A stretch of 64,000 nt of DNA, taken from Thermothelomyces thermophilus ATCC 42464. Taxonomy: Eukaryota > Ascomycota > Sordariomycetes > Sordariales > Chaetomiaceae. Below, in pieces: positions 34,426 through 45,884 of this stretch. The DNA is taken from NCBI RefSeq assembly GCF_000226095.1, contig NC_016472.1:6882001-6946000 (forward strand), given 5' to 3'. Made by a program: the position numbers and the translations under genes. The notes under the pieces were generated by a model. It worked only from the letters and a program-made list of their open reading frames with translations. It did no database searches and was not told the origin of the DNA. The number at the start of each line of letters is the position of its first letter. The first letter of the stretch is position 1.

Positions 34426-36928
34426 GTGCACCCCTGCCTCAGCCCTACGGCTACAACGATGCGTAACCTGGCGGCGGCCCAGCCCAGGTGCATGACGACA
34501 GCATTATTGTTCAATTCATGATGGATGCACACAAAACTCACAACCCCGCTCCTACTAGATTTGGAATACAGGAAACAAGGGGAACCAGCGAGAAGTCGTC
34601 GGTGACTTCGCCCATCGCACAACTCAAATCCACAGCCCCACCGAAAAAAAACGGACAAGATAACGGGCCGAGCGTGCGTTTGAGACCCATCAGGTTCCTC
34701 CGTAACGCGCCGAAAAGTGCCCGAATCCACGGAGCTGGGTTTACGGATTAGTGATTTCTGGCTGCTCCGAGGCTGCCTTGCTTTTCCGTTTTGTCCAACA
34801 GTTTTCGCCGATGTCCCTCGGAAACAGGTCAGATGTGGATTTGGCCATGATTCATAATCCGGACTCTCGCATTTCTCAGCTGACAGCGGGAGAAGTCGGG
34901 TCTTTGTTTATATATTTTTTTCTTTGGTCATATGGGTTTTTTTTCGCCCCATAGTCCTAGTATAGATAGATATATATATAGGGGGAAGAGGGAAGAAACG
35001 AGGAAGAAGCATGCATACCAATTGACATGGGCGTTACGGAGTGCCTCAAAACGTATCGGAACGGTCAACGAGACGGATCAACAGAGGAGCCAAGAGCACC
35101 GTCTCGGATCTTTTCTGAAAAACAGCCACCAATCTCTCCGGGATTGCGACGGATTTGATTGTCGACAAGGACGCAGTTTTGCCTCCCCATTTGGGGATCA
35201 TCTCGGTGTCAGCCAAGAGGCGTCGTCATGCTCGGCGAGGGGCCACATGCCGTAATCTCAGCAGCCCAAAATACGCGATACGCGGAATGTAAAACGCGGG
35301 GTTGGCTCGGTCGGAGTTTTCTGGGTTTCATGGCCAAACCTTGGGGGAGCAGTGCAGCCAACCAGGCGGGCCATAAGGCGTGAGACAACCCCCGAAGCGG
35401 TGGCCGACTCCATGCAAGACAAAACATCGAAGAATGTGTGTTCCCATCATAATATCACCAATAGAAAATATCCCAATGGACTTCCCGAGGCGCGGCTTTG
35501 TGTTCATGGGGTCAGGCGGATTCCGCCCTTCGAATAGGACGGAGGAACGTGCCCTCACGATCGGGATTTTCTGGACCCCGAGTCCCGGCGCCGTGAATGC
35601 TCCGCGGGCCTCCGGGGCCTGGATCGTCCCGCAATATTGGGGTAACCTCTTTACCGTAGTTATGTCCGTACTGCGTCCCACCCACCGCGGTCGAATCCAG
35701 GGCAAAAGAGTATGTATGTACATCGCTCTTCTACAAAAAAACCAATCGTACGGTCAATAGTGCAGTAGTCTCGTCTATGCTGCATAAAGATGTGGAACTA
35801 GAGACAAAAGAGCAGAGAGGAACACGAAACGGGGCGCAGCACATGCCCGCTTGAGACCACCTGATGAAGAAAGACGGCCCGGTTTTCTGGTCGCTAAACG
35901 GAACGGAACGACAGAGGCTAAGCGCCTGCAATTGGACCCTGACCAAACCGGGGTGGAATGAGGGAGGGAAGGGGGTGAGGAAGGGGGGTGGGTGGTTGGT
36001 CATACTTCGTACGGCTGACTACGCAGTACCAAGGTCTGTGAACAAGTAAGGTAGCTAGCTGTAACTAGGTCCCTGCGAAGGTCGCTGTCTGCAGTAAGAT
36101 TTTGGCCAGGGAGAGCATGACTCCAGAGACGGCGCTCAGCAGCACTGACTTGGTGTGGGAAGCTCACACACACCCACCCCCCCACCAAAAAAAAAAAAAC
36201 AAAAAACCGGCGCCAAGTTGCTGACGGAACCCGGGCTAAGTCCGGCGAGTTAAGTCCGTTGGTCATGATGAATCATCGCCGAGGTCCATTCCCATCTGAA
36301 AGCAAGGGGGAAGAAAAGAAGGAATGGGGTGGGAACAGATATCCCAGCCAGTCATAGTCACGAATCGTTTTTGCCCAGCGGGAAAAGCCATACCAACTAT
36401 CGCCGAAAAAAAAGGTGGGCAGATCTCGGCGGGCGGGCTGCTTTAACGCCGATTGAGCATTTGGAGCTTTCTGGCCGCGCGCCCGATTCCCGTTTCGAAA
36501 CGAAAGAGAGGGCTTTTTTTTTAAAAAAAAAAAAAAAAATCCTTGGAGAATCCACCTTCAGGTCGAGGGAAGGCGATTGGAGGGAAAGCTCTTGGCTGCG
36601 ACAAGTTCCAAGATGCAAATTGTACGGAGGACTCCATACGGAGTACTTGAACCGACATTCTTTTTGCGCGAGAGGAACCCCTGGTGGATCCCCCGCGGGT
36701 TGCCAACAACCCACTGGAAGGCGGAACTCGCTCCGGGACGGGCCAAGAAAACGTGCATCGCCCGAGGGCACGGCGCCGATTGAAAAGCCAAGCCGGCTAG
36801 CTCTCGGCCGAGCTTGGAACGATGTACAAGTTCTCCACTGCTCTCTCGATAACCGAAAGCGAGGCAAGCGAAGGTAGTTTTCTTTTTTCCGAATAGAAGA
36901 CGCACCCTCGCACCCACACACACGCTCG

Positions 36929-36972
36929 CTCTCTCTCTCTCTCTCTGTGTGTGCGTGTGTGTGTGTGTGTGT
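36929..36972. repeat. Compound (CT)n/(GT)n microsatellite
   Basis: About nine CT units run directly into about a dozen GT units with one GC interruption. Intergenic; alternating purine-pyrimidine tracts of this kind can adopt Z-form DNA. Confidence 0.9.
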
Positions 36973-39751
36973 CTGTGCCTTGCTTCTTTTTCGTCCTTTC
37001 CTCGATTTTGGGTCGTAATATGAGGAAGCTCTTACCGGGAGAAGAAAGGAAGGCAGGAAGGAAGGAAATAGAATGAAGCCATTGCCTGACGAGGGCGAGT
37101 GTCACTTTCCCTCTCAACGTGCGAGTTCGTCAAGAGACAGGCCTCGTGCCACAGCTGACGCCTCCCCGAATACCGTAAAAATAAGGTACTACCTTCTCCT
37201 ACCCGATTGGGGAAATCGATCGTCTCTGTGGAGTCCCGACGTTGCTAGGTACAACGGCGGTTGGTGAAGCGGCAAGACGTCGCAGCCCGCTGCAGGGTTA
37301 GGCATATTCTGTATACATGCTGCGGTACGAAGGCACACTACACTACAAGATGAATGTATGGACAATACTCTATAGGTGGCATGTATGTACTGCGTAAGGT
37401 ATATCTATGTGCCTCATGCATTCCAACCAACGTCGTTGCCAAGGTCTTGTTATGCGGAGCTGCCCTTCAGGATCTCATTGAGAGACGAAATACACATTGT
37501 GCTGCCCCTGAGCGGGAATATCGCGGAGCGGCATGCAAGCTACGCAGTATGTAAATCTGCGGTGACACAACACTAGCGCATAACCACCTGTGAGCAGCCC
37601 ATGATGCTCTCCCAATGTGTAGAATTCTTTGGCTCATCCCTGAGAGAACGCTACCTGTTGATTGACCGCCCAGAGGTGGGGAAGATGCAGCTTACCTCAC
37701 CTGACCTTGAGTGGGTTTCGAAACAATATCCGGGAAGCAACCCTCGCACTTGCCCCCTCTCTTCCCAACCCAATCACAAATCGACCTTCCCGTTCATGGC
37801 GGCTGTGCGCGCCAAGTCGCCATATGTAATCCGTACAGCCGTACGTACATACATAGTTACATAATATATCAGAGAAGAAGAAAAAATTAAAAAAATAACC
37901 AAGTTCTACAATTTGTCAGCGCACGCCTCTCTTTATTCCGGCTGACTAAACATCTACTCAAGAGCCGCGTGCTCTTCTTTTTCCCCGTTCTCGACTCTTT
38001 CGAAGCCAGAAGCGGACAAACTTATTTCCCTCCCAACGTCTTCTCCTAAACTTACTAAACTACTAAACTATCCGTAGTTATAATAAGTCCCTGTTTTACT
38101 GTGTAGGAGGCAGTGGAGGCCGGGTGAATGTCTCGGGCCAGCACCACCCGCAGGGACCGAAACACACAATACTCTTACACAAGCGCACAGAGGGAAAACC
38201 AAATCAAAATACCGGGTTTATTGGTCCATGTACTGAAAGTTTCTGCCCTTGTATGTATGTACACGCAAGTACCTCACTTATCATAACAGTGCCTGTGTCG
38301 GAGCCCGAAACCCGAAACATGCATACATACTACATGCAGCTGGGCGTTCCAGTTTGCAGGGTTATCAAGGATCGACTTTCGGGATCCATTCTATAGTGTA
38401 TGTACGCGTACGAATGAAGGCGAGCGAGGCCGAGAGAGGTGTGAGAGTGTGCATGCTTGCGAGTGTTGTTACGGAGTTAGTGCCATCTGTAACCTGTACT
38501 TGGTCAGTGTACATTTATATACTGTACATACGTAGTGTTCTGCGCAGGTGTCATGACCGAACAAAGCCAAACCTACATACGGAGGGTCGGGAGAGGTCTT
38601 GATGAGATCAGACGAAAGAAGGACCAGCCGTGTGGACGGGGGGAAGAAACAAGAAACGTCCATCTCAGCTCGGGTACCTTTCAGGCTCGTAGTTACGAGC
38701 AGACGGGCCGACAGCAGTCTCGATCATTGTCAGCAGGATCGACCCTGATCATTCCTATACTACTCTACTTCGTCCTCTTATCTCGGGAGTAGACTTAAGA
38801 AATGACCACCCCTGGCGTATGCATCCCTTGAAAAGCCAAAGAAGATGGAGGGGATCTGCTCAGTGAGATGAGGCTATATCGCTCGAGAAAAAAAAAATGC
38901 GTCTCGCGGCTTTGCCCCGGAGCAAGCAGACGCCCGTAATATGGGTTCGCATACGCGCTCCTCTTGCGCGTCCGAGAGAAGTGCCCGTCTGTCGGGAGGG
39001 CTGCCTCATCACATCCCGCTTATTAGCGATCCAAGGGCCATGTTGCTGGTGTGAAACCACCTCTCCCCCCGGGCTGATGGAGGGGCCCAGGGTCTCAGTC
39101 TCCGACGATTGCTGACCAGCTGGATGAGTGTACGCATTGCTGAATTGCGAGTATGTATGTCCCGTACAGCATATCCCGGTACAAAGAGGGACGGATAACA
39201 GTTCGGGCGGAAGGGGGAAAGGCATTTTGAAACACTCTGTAAAGAGATCCGCGTCGTTGGTGGGGTCATGCGTCGAGTTGGTGTCTGATATTGATATAAG
39301 AGCAACGGATGGGGCCTAACAAGGAAACGAATCTCATCCGACGCCACCAACAGAGGTCGAAGACAAGTTCTCACGATTAGAGACGACTGACCATGTTCTC
39401 AACCGAACCAGATGGGCCTAGGCAGTCCGTTATCAATTACCGTCCCTTTTTCTGGAGATCCACAACCACTACAAATACCACCGAAAATCGGGGATACGCA
39501 TCCAGATGGAGGATTGATAGATGAAAGAAAGGAAAGCAAAGAAGGCCGAAAGAGCCATGTCCCAACCTCCATTCACTCGACCGATCCAAGCAGACGACTC
39601 CGAGCCTCATATACCCGAAACCCATTCAAAACACACACCTCAACCGGCAAGGCGCCAAAAAGCGCAAAGAAAAAAAAGGGAGAAAGGAGAGGGTGAGAGT
39701 GAAAAAAGAAAAGAGAGAGAAGCTAGCATGGATCAAGGTTTGGAAAGAGGA

Positions 39752-42074
39752 CTACCGATGAATATCCACCCTCTCGACCTGCCTCACATCGTCCGGCATC
39801 CGCACGATGCACAGGGCGACGCAGAACTCCCCCCACTCGCCGCGGGTCGCCTCCCGCACGGCGTCCTGCAGCTCGCGGCCGTAGTGCTCGCGGTAGGCGC
39901 GCTTGACGAGCGCCATGTGCTGGGCATCCCAGTGGTACCGGACGAGCCGCGAGATGAGCAGCTCGCGGCGGAGCTCGTCGCGGCGCGAGGCCGTCAGGGC
40001 GTGGTGCAGCAGCATGGCGTCGCGCATCGGTTTGTTGATGACGCCGTTGAGGATGTGCGCGAGCACTTCGCCCTGTTTGGCGGGGAAAAGGGAGCGTGGG
40101 GCGGTTAGTGCATGATGCTAAAAGCGGAAAGAGTAGGGGAGGGGAAGGGGGGAACGGGATGTAGGGCGAGGAGGGAGGAGGATGGGGAGAAGTGAGGAAG
40201 GAGGTGAAAGCAACAAAGAACGAACGGGGAAGAAAAGAGGGGGAAAAAAGAAAGAAAGGAAGAAAAGAAGGAGGGAAGGGGAAAAGAGTGAAAGAAGAAA
40301 AGAGAATGGGAAGAAGAAAAAAAAGACTTACGACCAGGTTCCCGCTCTTCTTGAGGGCGTCCTTTGCGAAATTGGCACCCCTGTACTTGTCCTTGTACTC
40401 CCTCAGGACCTCCCTCAGGTGGGCGTCGCTGCGCTGGGTGACGATGGAGATCATGAGGCTCTCGCCGCCCTTCTCGCTGCGGACGGCGTGGTGCAGCTGG
40501 CGGACGTCGTCGTCGACCAGGTCGTAGTCGATGCGCAGCGGGCGGCCGTACGCGTCCACCTCCTCCATGCGCTGCTCGTCGAGCACCATGAGGACGGCCT
40601 TCTTGAACTTGTCCTCCTTGAGCTCGGTGCGCATGCACTTGGTCAGGCTGTTGGCGTACTTCTTGTCTCTGAAGCCCTCCTTGATGCGCCGGATCTCGTC
40701 GTTGGTGCGGCCCATGAGCGCCTCGATCAGCAGCTCGCGCCGCGTCTTGTCGCCGTGGTACCAGAAGTTGGCCCAGTATGCCTCCGACTCCCACCGGCCG
40801 AGCGCCGTCGCGTAGCACACCTTCATCAGGTTCGGGTCCTCGTCCTTGAGGCGGGCGCGGATGTGCTTGGCAATGTTGACGCCCTTGCGCTCGGCGCCCG
40901 TCTTGACGATGCGCTTGTACTCGGCGCGCAGTTCCATCACCTGCTCGTGGGTGAGCCCCGGCAGGATCTCGATCAGGGGTTCCGTGTCGGGCGCGCGCCT
41001 CTCGCCCTTGAGCGCCTTGGCGAGGCGGGCGGCATCGTCGGCCGGGTCGTTGAAGCGGGCGCGGCGGGCGCGGCGCTTGTCGCCCGCGCGCTCGTCGTCC
41101 GAGGCGATGGGCGAGAGTGCCTCGAGGATCTGCGGGTCGGCGGTCGGGGGAAGCATCGGGGAGGGCATGGGGGACAGGGACTGCCAGGTGCCGTGGTAGG
41201 CCTCCAGCAGCGGGGACACCGGGGCGGCCGAGACGGAGAGGCCGGCAGCGGGGCGAGGGGTGTCGACGCTCAGGGTCGACATGCGCGCCGTCGGTGGCAT
41301 GGGGGACCGTGACCGGTCGCGCTTCATGGCCGACTTGATCGGCGAGGGCGGATCGGGGCTCGGGGAGCGGCCGGGGCCCCCACCCGGCCCGTGGACGTCC
41401 AGATGGGTCGCGTTATACCGGAGCTCCTCCGGTGGCTTGGCGTACTCCCACGGCTTCGGCTGGGCGTATCCATAGCTCTCCGGGCGCGGGGACGGAGGGG
41501 CTTCGTACTTGGAAGGGCCGGGGAGCTTGCCGTAGGCCAGGTCTTCCTCTAGCTTCTCCTTCTTGCGGCGGCGCTCGCGCTCCTTTTCCGACTCGCGGTC
41601 CTTGCCCGCCGGGAGGGAGTCGCGTGACTGGCGGGAGGGTGACCCGGGCTCGACCGTCACGATCTTGGCGGCGTACTTGGGAGGCAGGTACAGGTCCGGG
41701 CGCTGGCGGCCCCTGTCGCGGTCCGAGTCGCTTTCCCGGTCGCGCGGCCCGTCCCTCTCGTAGCCGTAGTCGACCTCGCGCCGCGCCTGGGCGTAAGGGT
41801 CGTCGCGGTCGTCGGCCGGCTTCCCGCGCGGTGGTGGATAGTAGCCCGCAGCGGCGTCGGTACCGGCCGGCCATCTCGACAGGCGCTCATACTCGTAGGC
41901 CGCAGAGGCCGGGTCCCCCCGCAACGAGTCGGTGGAGCCCGGGTACGGAACCTCGACCACGTTGGGCGAGGCACGGGTACGGCTTCGGTCGCGCCCCCCG
42001 TCCTCATCTGCCCCGCGACGCCCGGGAGAGCGGGAGCGGCCACGACGGCTGCCGTCGTCCACCTGCAGCGACAT
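39752..42074 (-). CDS. Fungal annexin with long disordered N-terminal extension
   Basis: Two exons (42074-40332, 40072-39752) joined through a GTAAGT..AACAG intron of 259 bp give 687 residues. The C-terminal half (about 350-687) holds annexin-type repeats: EILPGLTHEQVMELRAEYKRI, YWANFWYHGDKTRRELLIEALMGRTNDEIRRI, and DAMLLHHALTASRRDELRRELLISRLVRYHW. Annexins bind acidic phospholipids in the presence of Ca2+ and act at membranes. The first 350 residues are disordered, rich in Arg, Asp, Ser and Pro (SRSPGRRG, RDRESDSDRDRGRQR, SPSPDPPSP), unlike compact animal annexins but like the fungal annexin XIV group. The start at 42074 gives MSLQVDDGSRRGRSRS and has no competing upstream ATG in frame. Confidence 0.9.
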
Positions 42075-43770
42075 ATCGCGTAGCTACCTTATTCTGGCAG
42101 GTTTGTGGTATTTGTCTACAGCCCAGCTGCCAGCCGAATCCGAAGTGACTTCTCAGCCGCAGCGTTTGCTTGTTGTGCTTCGGAATGCGGGGTGTCCCAA
42201 ACTGTTAATCCTTCCACTCAATCTCAGGCTCAGGGCTTGGCCAAGTTTTGTTGAGGAGGGGCTGGAGGGGCTTAAAGAAAACACACAAACATACACCAAA
42301 AGAAGAAGAAGAAAAAAAGAAAAAGAGCAAAGAACCAAGACAGCACTGGATGCCGATTGACGACAGGACGTCTTATGATGCTTGAAAACGTCTTCGAGCC
42401 CAGGGCAAGAACTGTGGTCTTTTTAAGCTTTTGCTAGGAACAATCACGACGTGCCACACCGGAAAGGCCGAGCAGGGCATGAAGGCGCGGGGCTCGAAAC
42501 CCCTGCGCATGATTGAGGCTGGGGCTGGGGAAGCTACACTGTAGTCAGTGGCTTTGGAAGGTATGTAATCCGTATGTACCTTGCAATGCTAGCTCAGAGG
42601 TAGCTGCACAAGGCCCTCTTTCCCGTGTTTCACTGGCAGAAGGCGGGCCCAAGCCTATACTTCCGCTGTTGCCTGCCACGGGTCAAGTTGAAATAGCCAG
42701 TCGGGCCCTCCCCCCCCCCCACCCCAATTGGGACGATTTGTTGGACGGAGCACAAGAACGCGTGCTACACCTACGAGCCAGGTACGGCTTCGTCCGGAAA
42801 GCCAAGACCAAGAAGGATGCTCTCTTCTGTCGTACTCCGCTCTTCAGCCACGCTCGGGTCCCGCTCCCGTGCTTCTTCCCGCCGGCGACATGGCGCGCGA
42901 AAAGCCGAGAGAGCATCGGGCTTAGCTCACCCCTCTTGGCGGCGTACCCGATGTGGGTATTCTCCTTCTTGGCGCGCAGACCGCTCCGCGAAAAGCTCCA
43001 TGCGCTCCCGGTCCCGTGTCTGGTGGAGAGCGGGGCCGATGGGTTACCCGGCCAGCCTTGTTCTGCAAGCCACGACCCCGTGAATCGCTGCGGCGGCCGG
43101 CTGATTACACATCTCCGGTCCAAGGATTGTCGAGAGATTGGTCGACGACGGATTCCGCAATGCTGGGTAATTGATTGTCGCTCGTTGAGGTCATGGGCGT
43201 GTCATCGCTGGTCCCGAAGGGAGCTGCCGCTTTTGGTCGACTTGGGTGGGCTGACTTTCATAGCAAACACGCTTTCCGAATTCAGATGGATGACTGTTCA
43301 ATGAGAACAAGTTCGCCCGGTTTTTTTTAACTCGAGTACTTCGTGCGGATTGTCAGTTCTCGATCATGGACACGGCATGCCCCAGAGACGAGATGGAATC
43401 GGAGGGATCACAGTCCCTCACCTTGAAAAGTCATTCTTCGTTGCAGTTAGCCGTTTTGTCAGCTGTGCCACGACCGCGATGGTACCTGAAAAAAGATTTA
43501 TTTGCCCTGCAACTCCTGGCCTGTTTCCTGGTGATTCCATAATTCTCCCGCACAAAGAAAGTCCTCCAAGAGCCGACCCGCTTCCTCCGCGATGCAAGTG
43601 CTACGTGGACAATGAACCGTGCGGTATTAAAAAAGTCAAACCCAATCTTATCCCGGACAACATTCGAGGCGCGTCAGATAATGAGATCGCGGATGCCAGG
43701 CGCAGCCGAGTTGAAGTGGGCGTTAGCGTCGCCGTCTGTTACCGGTAGCTCGCTGCGAATTTGGAACGCT
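42075..43770. other. Intergenic stretch with one long but unsupported open frame
   Basis: About 1.7 kb between the annexin start and the 3' end of the small membrane-protein gene. A plus-strand frame of 263 codons (42513-43304) exists but shows no domain, contains a homopolymeric C run near 42709-42720, and has unconserved-looking composition. I treat it as chance unless transcripts show otherwise. One TAATCCGTA word lies at 42566. Confidence 0.4.
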
Positions 43771-44463
43771 TCACACACGACGCTTTTCGTTTTGGGCGTG
43801 ACTTCCGTCGTCTTGCGTATCCCGAAATGAAACTTGCGACGGGCTGGCGCTTGATTCTAGTCGAATGGCTCCTTTCCTGGAAGGCAGAACACGGAACATT
43901 GGTTAGCCTCAAAGAGATGTTTTTTTCCACGGAACTAGGGAAAAAAAAAGGAAGGCGTACCTCCTGAAGAGGCTCTTCCACATCTCCATCACTACGACCA
44001 CCAGAATGAAGGCAGCTACCAAGCAGACAACGAGCACGTCATTGTGCTCACGAGGGGACAAAGCCTGATGGCACGGAATGGCAGACTCGGAGGTTTCAGT
44101 GGTTTGTGATTCGAAAAGCTCAGGGGTATTAGGGTCGTCTTGGGCCGGGTGAGGCACAAATACGGCGTCGGTCTCTGGTTCCTCCGGTCTCTCTGCGGGC
44201 GGTGGTGGCCGGTGTCTCGAAAGAGGAGGGAGGACATTGGGCTGGGCCACTTTGGCTGGAGGCAGCTCGTGGGGATTGAAGCCTTGTTGTGGTTCCGCCT
44301 TCTCGACGGTCTGGCTTCCTTGGGCAAACCAGGGTTCTGGCGCGAAACGATTGATTGCGTGGTCCAGAGCTTCGCCACCAGGCCCCGGAAGGAACCTGGA
44401 TACTGGCGCGCATATCGCGAGTGGCGCGACGCCGAGCGTGAGACACAGGCAGCTCGCCTTCAT
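43771..44463 (-). CDS. Small secreted-type single-pass membrane protein, function unknown
   Basis: Exon 44463-43961 plus a proposed exon 43876-43771 (intron GTACGC..TTCCAG, 84 bp) gives 202 residues; without splicing the frame stops near 43909. MKASCLCLTLGVAPLAICA looks like a signal peptide. A Pro-rich extracellular segment (PPLSRHRPPPPAERPEEPETD) follows, then one membrane helix at about 142-160 (VLVVCLVAAFILVVVVMEMW), then a basic stop-transfer KSLFRR. The spliced tail (KGAIRLESSASPSQVSF..., ending KRRV) is hydrophilic and cytosolic. This is the layout of a type I single-pass protein, but I recognise no family. The ATG is preceded by a 5' region shared with the divergent GPI2 gene. Confidence 0.55.
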
Positions 44464-45884
44464 CGTAGCGCGTTAGTTACTGCTCCTCTATAGGGCCCGA
44501 CAGCACAGTGTCGATGCTGAACGAAGAGCGGCGGAAGCTGTGGTGGGAGGCTGTTGTGGAAAAGGAGATGTATGGTACATAACAAGACGAGATACCCGAC
44601 CAATGGATAGCAGAATGGGATACCGTGGATGATGATGGCTTTGTACTCAAAAGGTTATGATGGAACAGGAGAAAGAACCGCCGATCCGATGATCTCATGC
44701 TTCGCAGGTCAACATAATAAGTAAAGTACCGACCGGCTAAGGGGCATCCGGCAGCTCTGACTCGCCGCCGATTGGGCTTGGTCTCCATAAGCCGAACGGG
44801 GAAGGACCACGTACGGATCATGTATGTACATACATAGGTAATTACTACGCTTGACAATTGGGAAAGAAGCTGCTGCTGCGGTTGTCAGGGGCACTTCAGC
44901 TGTTGTTACACAAGAAGACCCAATTGGGTAGGCCGATTCGTGCCTGGCTACGGAGTACACTAAGCCCCTGTCTTGATGTGCCAAGATAAGCATATATGAG
45001 TCAGTCGGCGTCTCGACCAGCGACTCGACCGGCGACGTGCAATATGTGTGCGCGTGCACATGCAAGGCAGTGCTCACTGTATACTACTGTTCAAAAGCGT
45101 ATTTATGTCCGGACAGACATGAGCTGGAGCAAGATTGGGCTCACCATTATTAGTTCAGGTTGTTTTCGTCGGCCTACGGATTTCTCCGTTCCTCCATGCA
45201 CCCCAGGACTTCTGCCAGCACCTCTCTGCGGAAATGCTACGTAAGCTCCAGCGCCGGTGAGAGAGTCGCCCGCAACGGGCGATCGTAGTACATACGTCAT
45301 GAGGGCTGGGGTTGGGGAAAGCTGTGTGTGCTGATGCTCGCGCAAACTAAATGCGGAAGCTGTCTGCCTTCGGTTCTGTTGTCCATCTGCGCGCTGATTT
45401 GGGGTCAAACGGATCACCGTTGCCCTGACCTTGATTTTGTCAGAAATGCCTCCTCTAACATGGCGGACCGCGAGTTGAGGTTAATCTGGATAATACGACC
45501 TCCAGACTTCAGTCAAATATGTCATGTGGTATACCATAGTATAGTAGTGAGAGCTCCAACACTCGGCCGTTTTCAGTTGGTATGTGCCGTGGGTTGATGC
45601 AGGATCGGAAGCTGAGGGCCCACTAAAGCAGCGGGGCTGCCCAACCCATGCCAGTGCTAAGAATTGGCCTGCGCGTGTTCGAAGCTTGTTTTCCTCGAAA
45701 CATGGAGTGCGCTTCACGTCAGGGGTGCGGAGTAGTCGTTAGCCACAACTCACACCCAAACACGCGCACACACACACGCACTGCAACTGCAGCTGCAAGT
45801 TGGGAAACGGGCGGTATCCGTGTGCCATCCCGACATCTCTATTCCGACAGAGCGCTGTTCATGGAGCACCATCCTAGTTGATCC
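44464..45884. promoter_or_regulatory. Divergent intergenic region of the membrane-protein gene and GPI2
   Basis: About 1.4 kb between two divergent start codons. Contains the palindrome GTATGTACATAC (44822), the word TACGGAGTA (44949) and a short CA-rich run near 45760-45775. No supported gene inside. Confidence 0.45.
44822..44833. repeat. Perfect 12-bp palindrome GTATGTACATAC
   Basis: Third exact copy; here it lies between divergent promoters. Confidence 0.9.

Larger units (their letters stand above)
33961..39751. other. 5.8-kb apparent gene desert
   Basis: No gene supported. Contents: pyrimidine-rich 3' UTR of the Zn2Cys6 gene (about 33980-34020), a (GAC)n repeat (34384-34425), an A-rich run at 36520-36539, a (CT)n/(GT)n compound repeat (36929-36972), and the dispersed words TACGGATTA (34742), TACGGAGTA (36637) and TAATCCGTA (37827). 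Short frames of up to 182 codons have no domain and no coding-like composition. A gene with many tiny exons or a non-coding RNA could be missed here. Confidence 0.45.

Noticed and set aside
34246-34521. Poly-Asp reading frame
   Set aside because: Produced by the (GAC)n microsatellite; no gene context.
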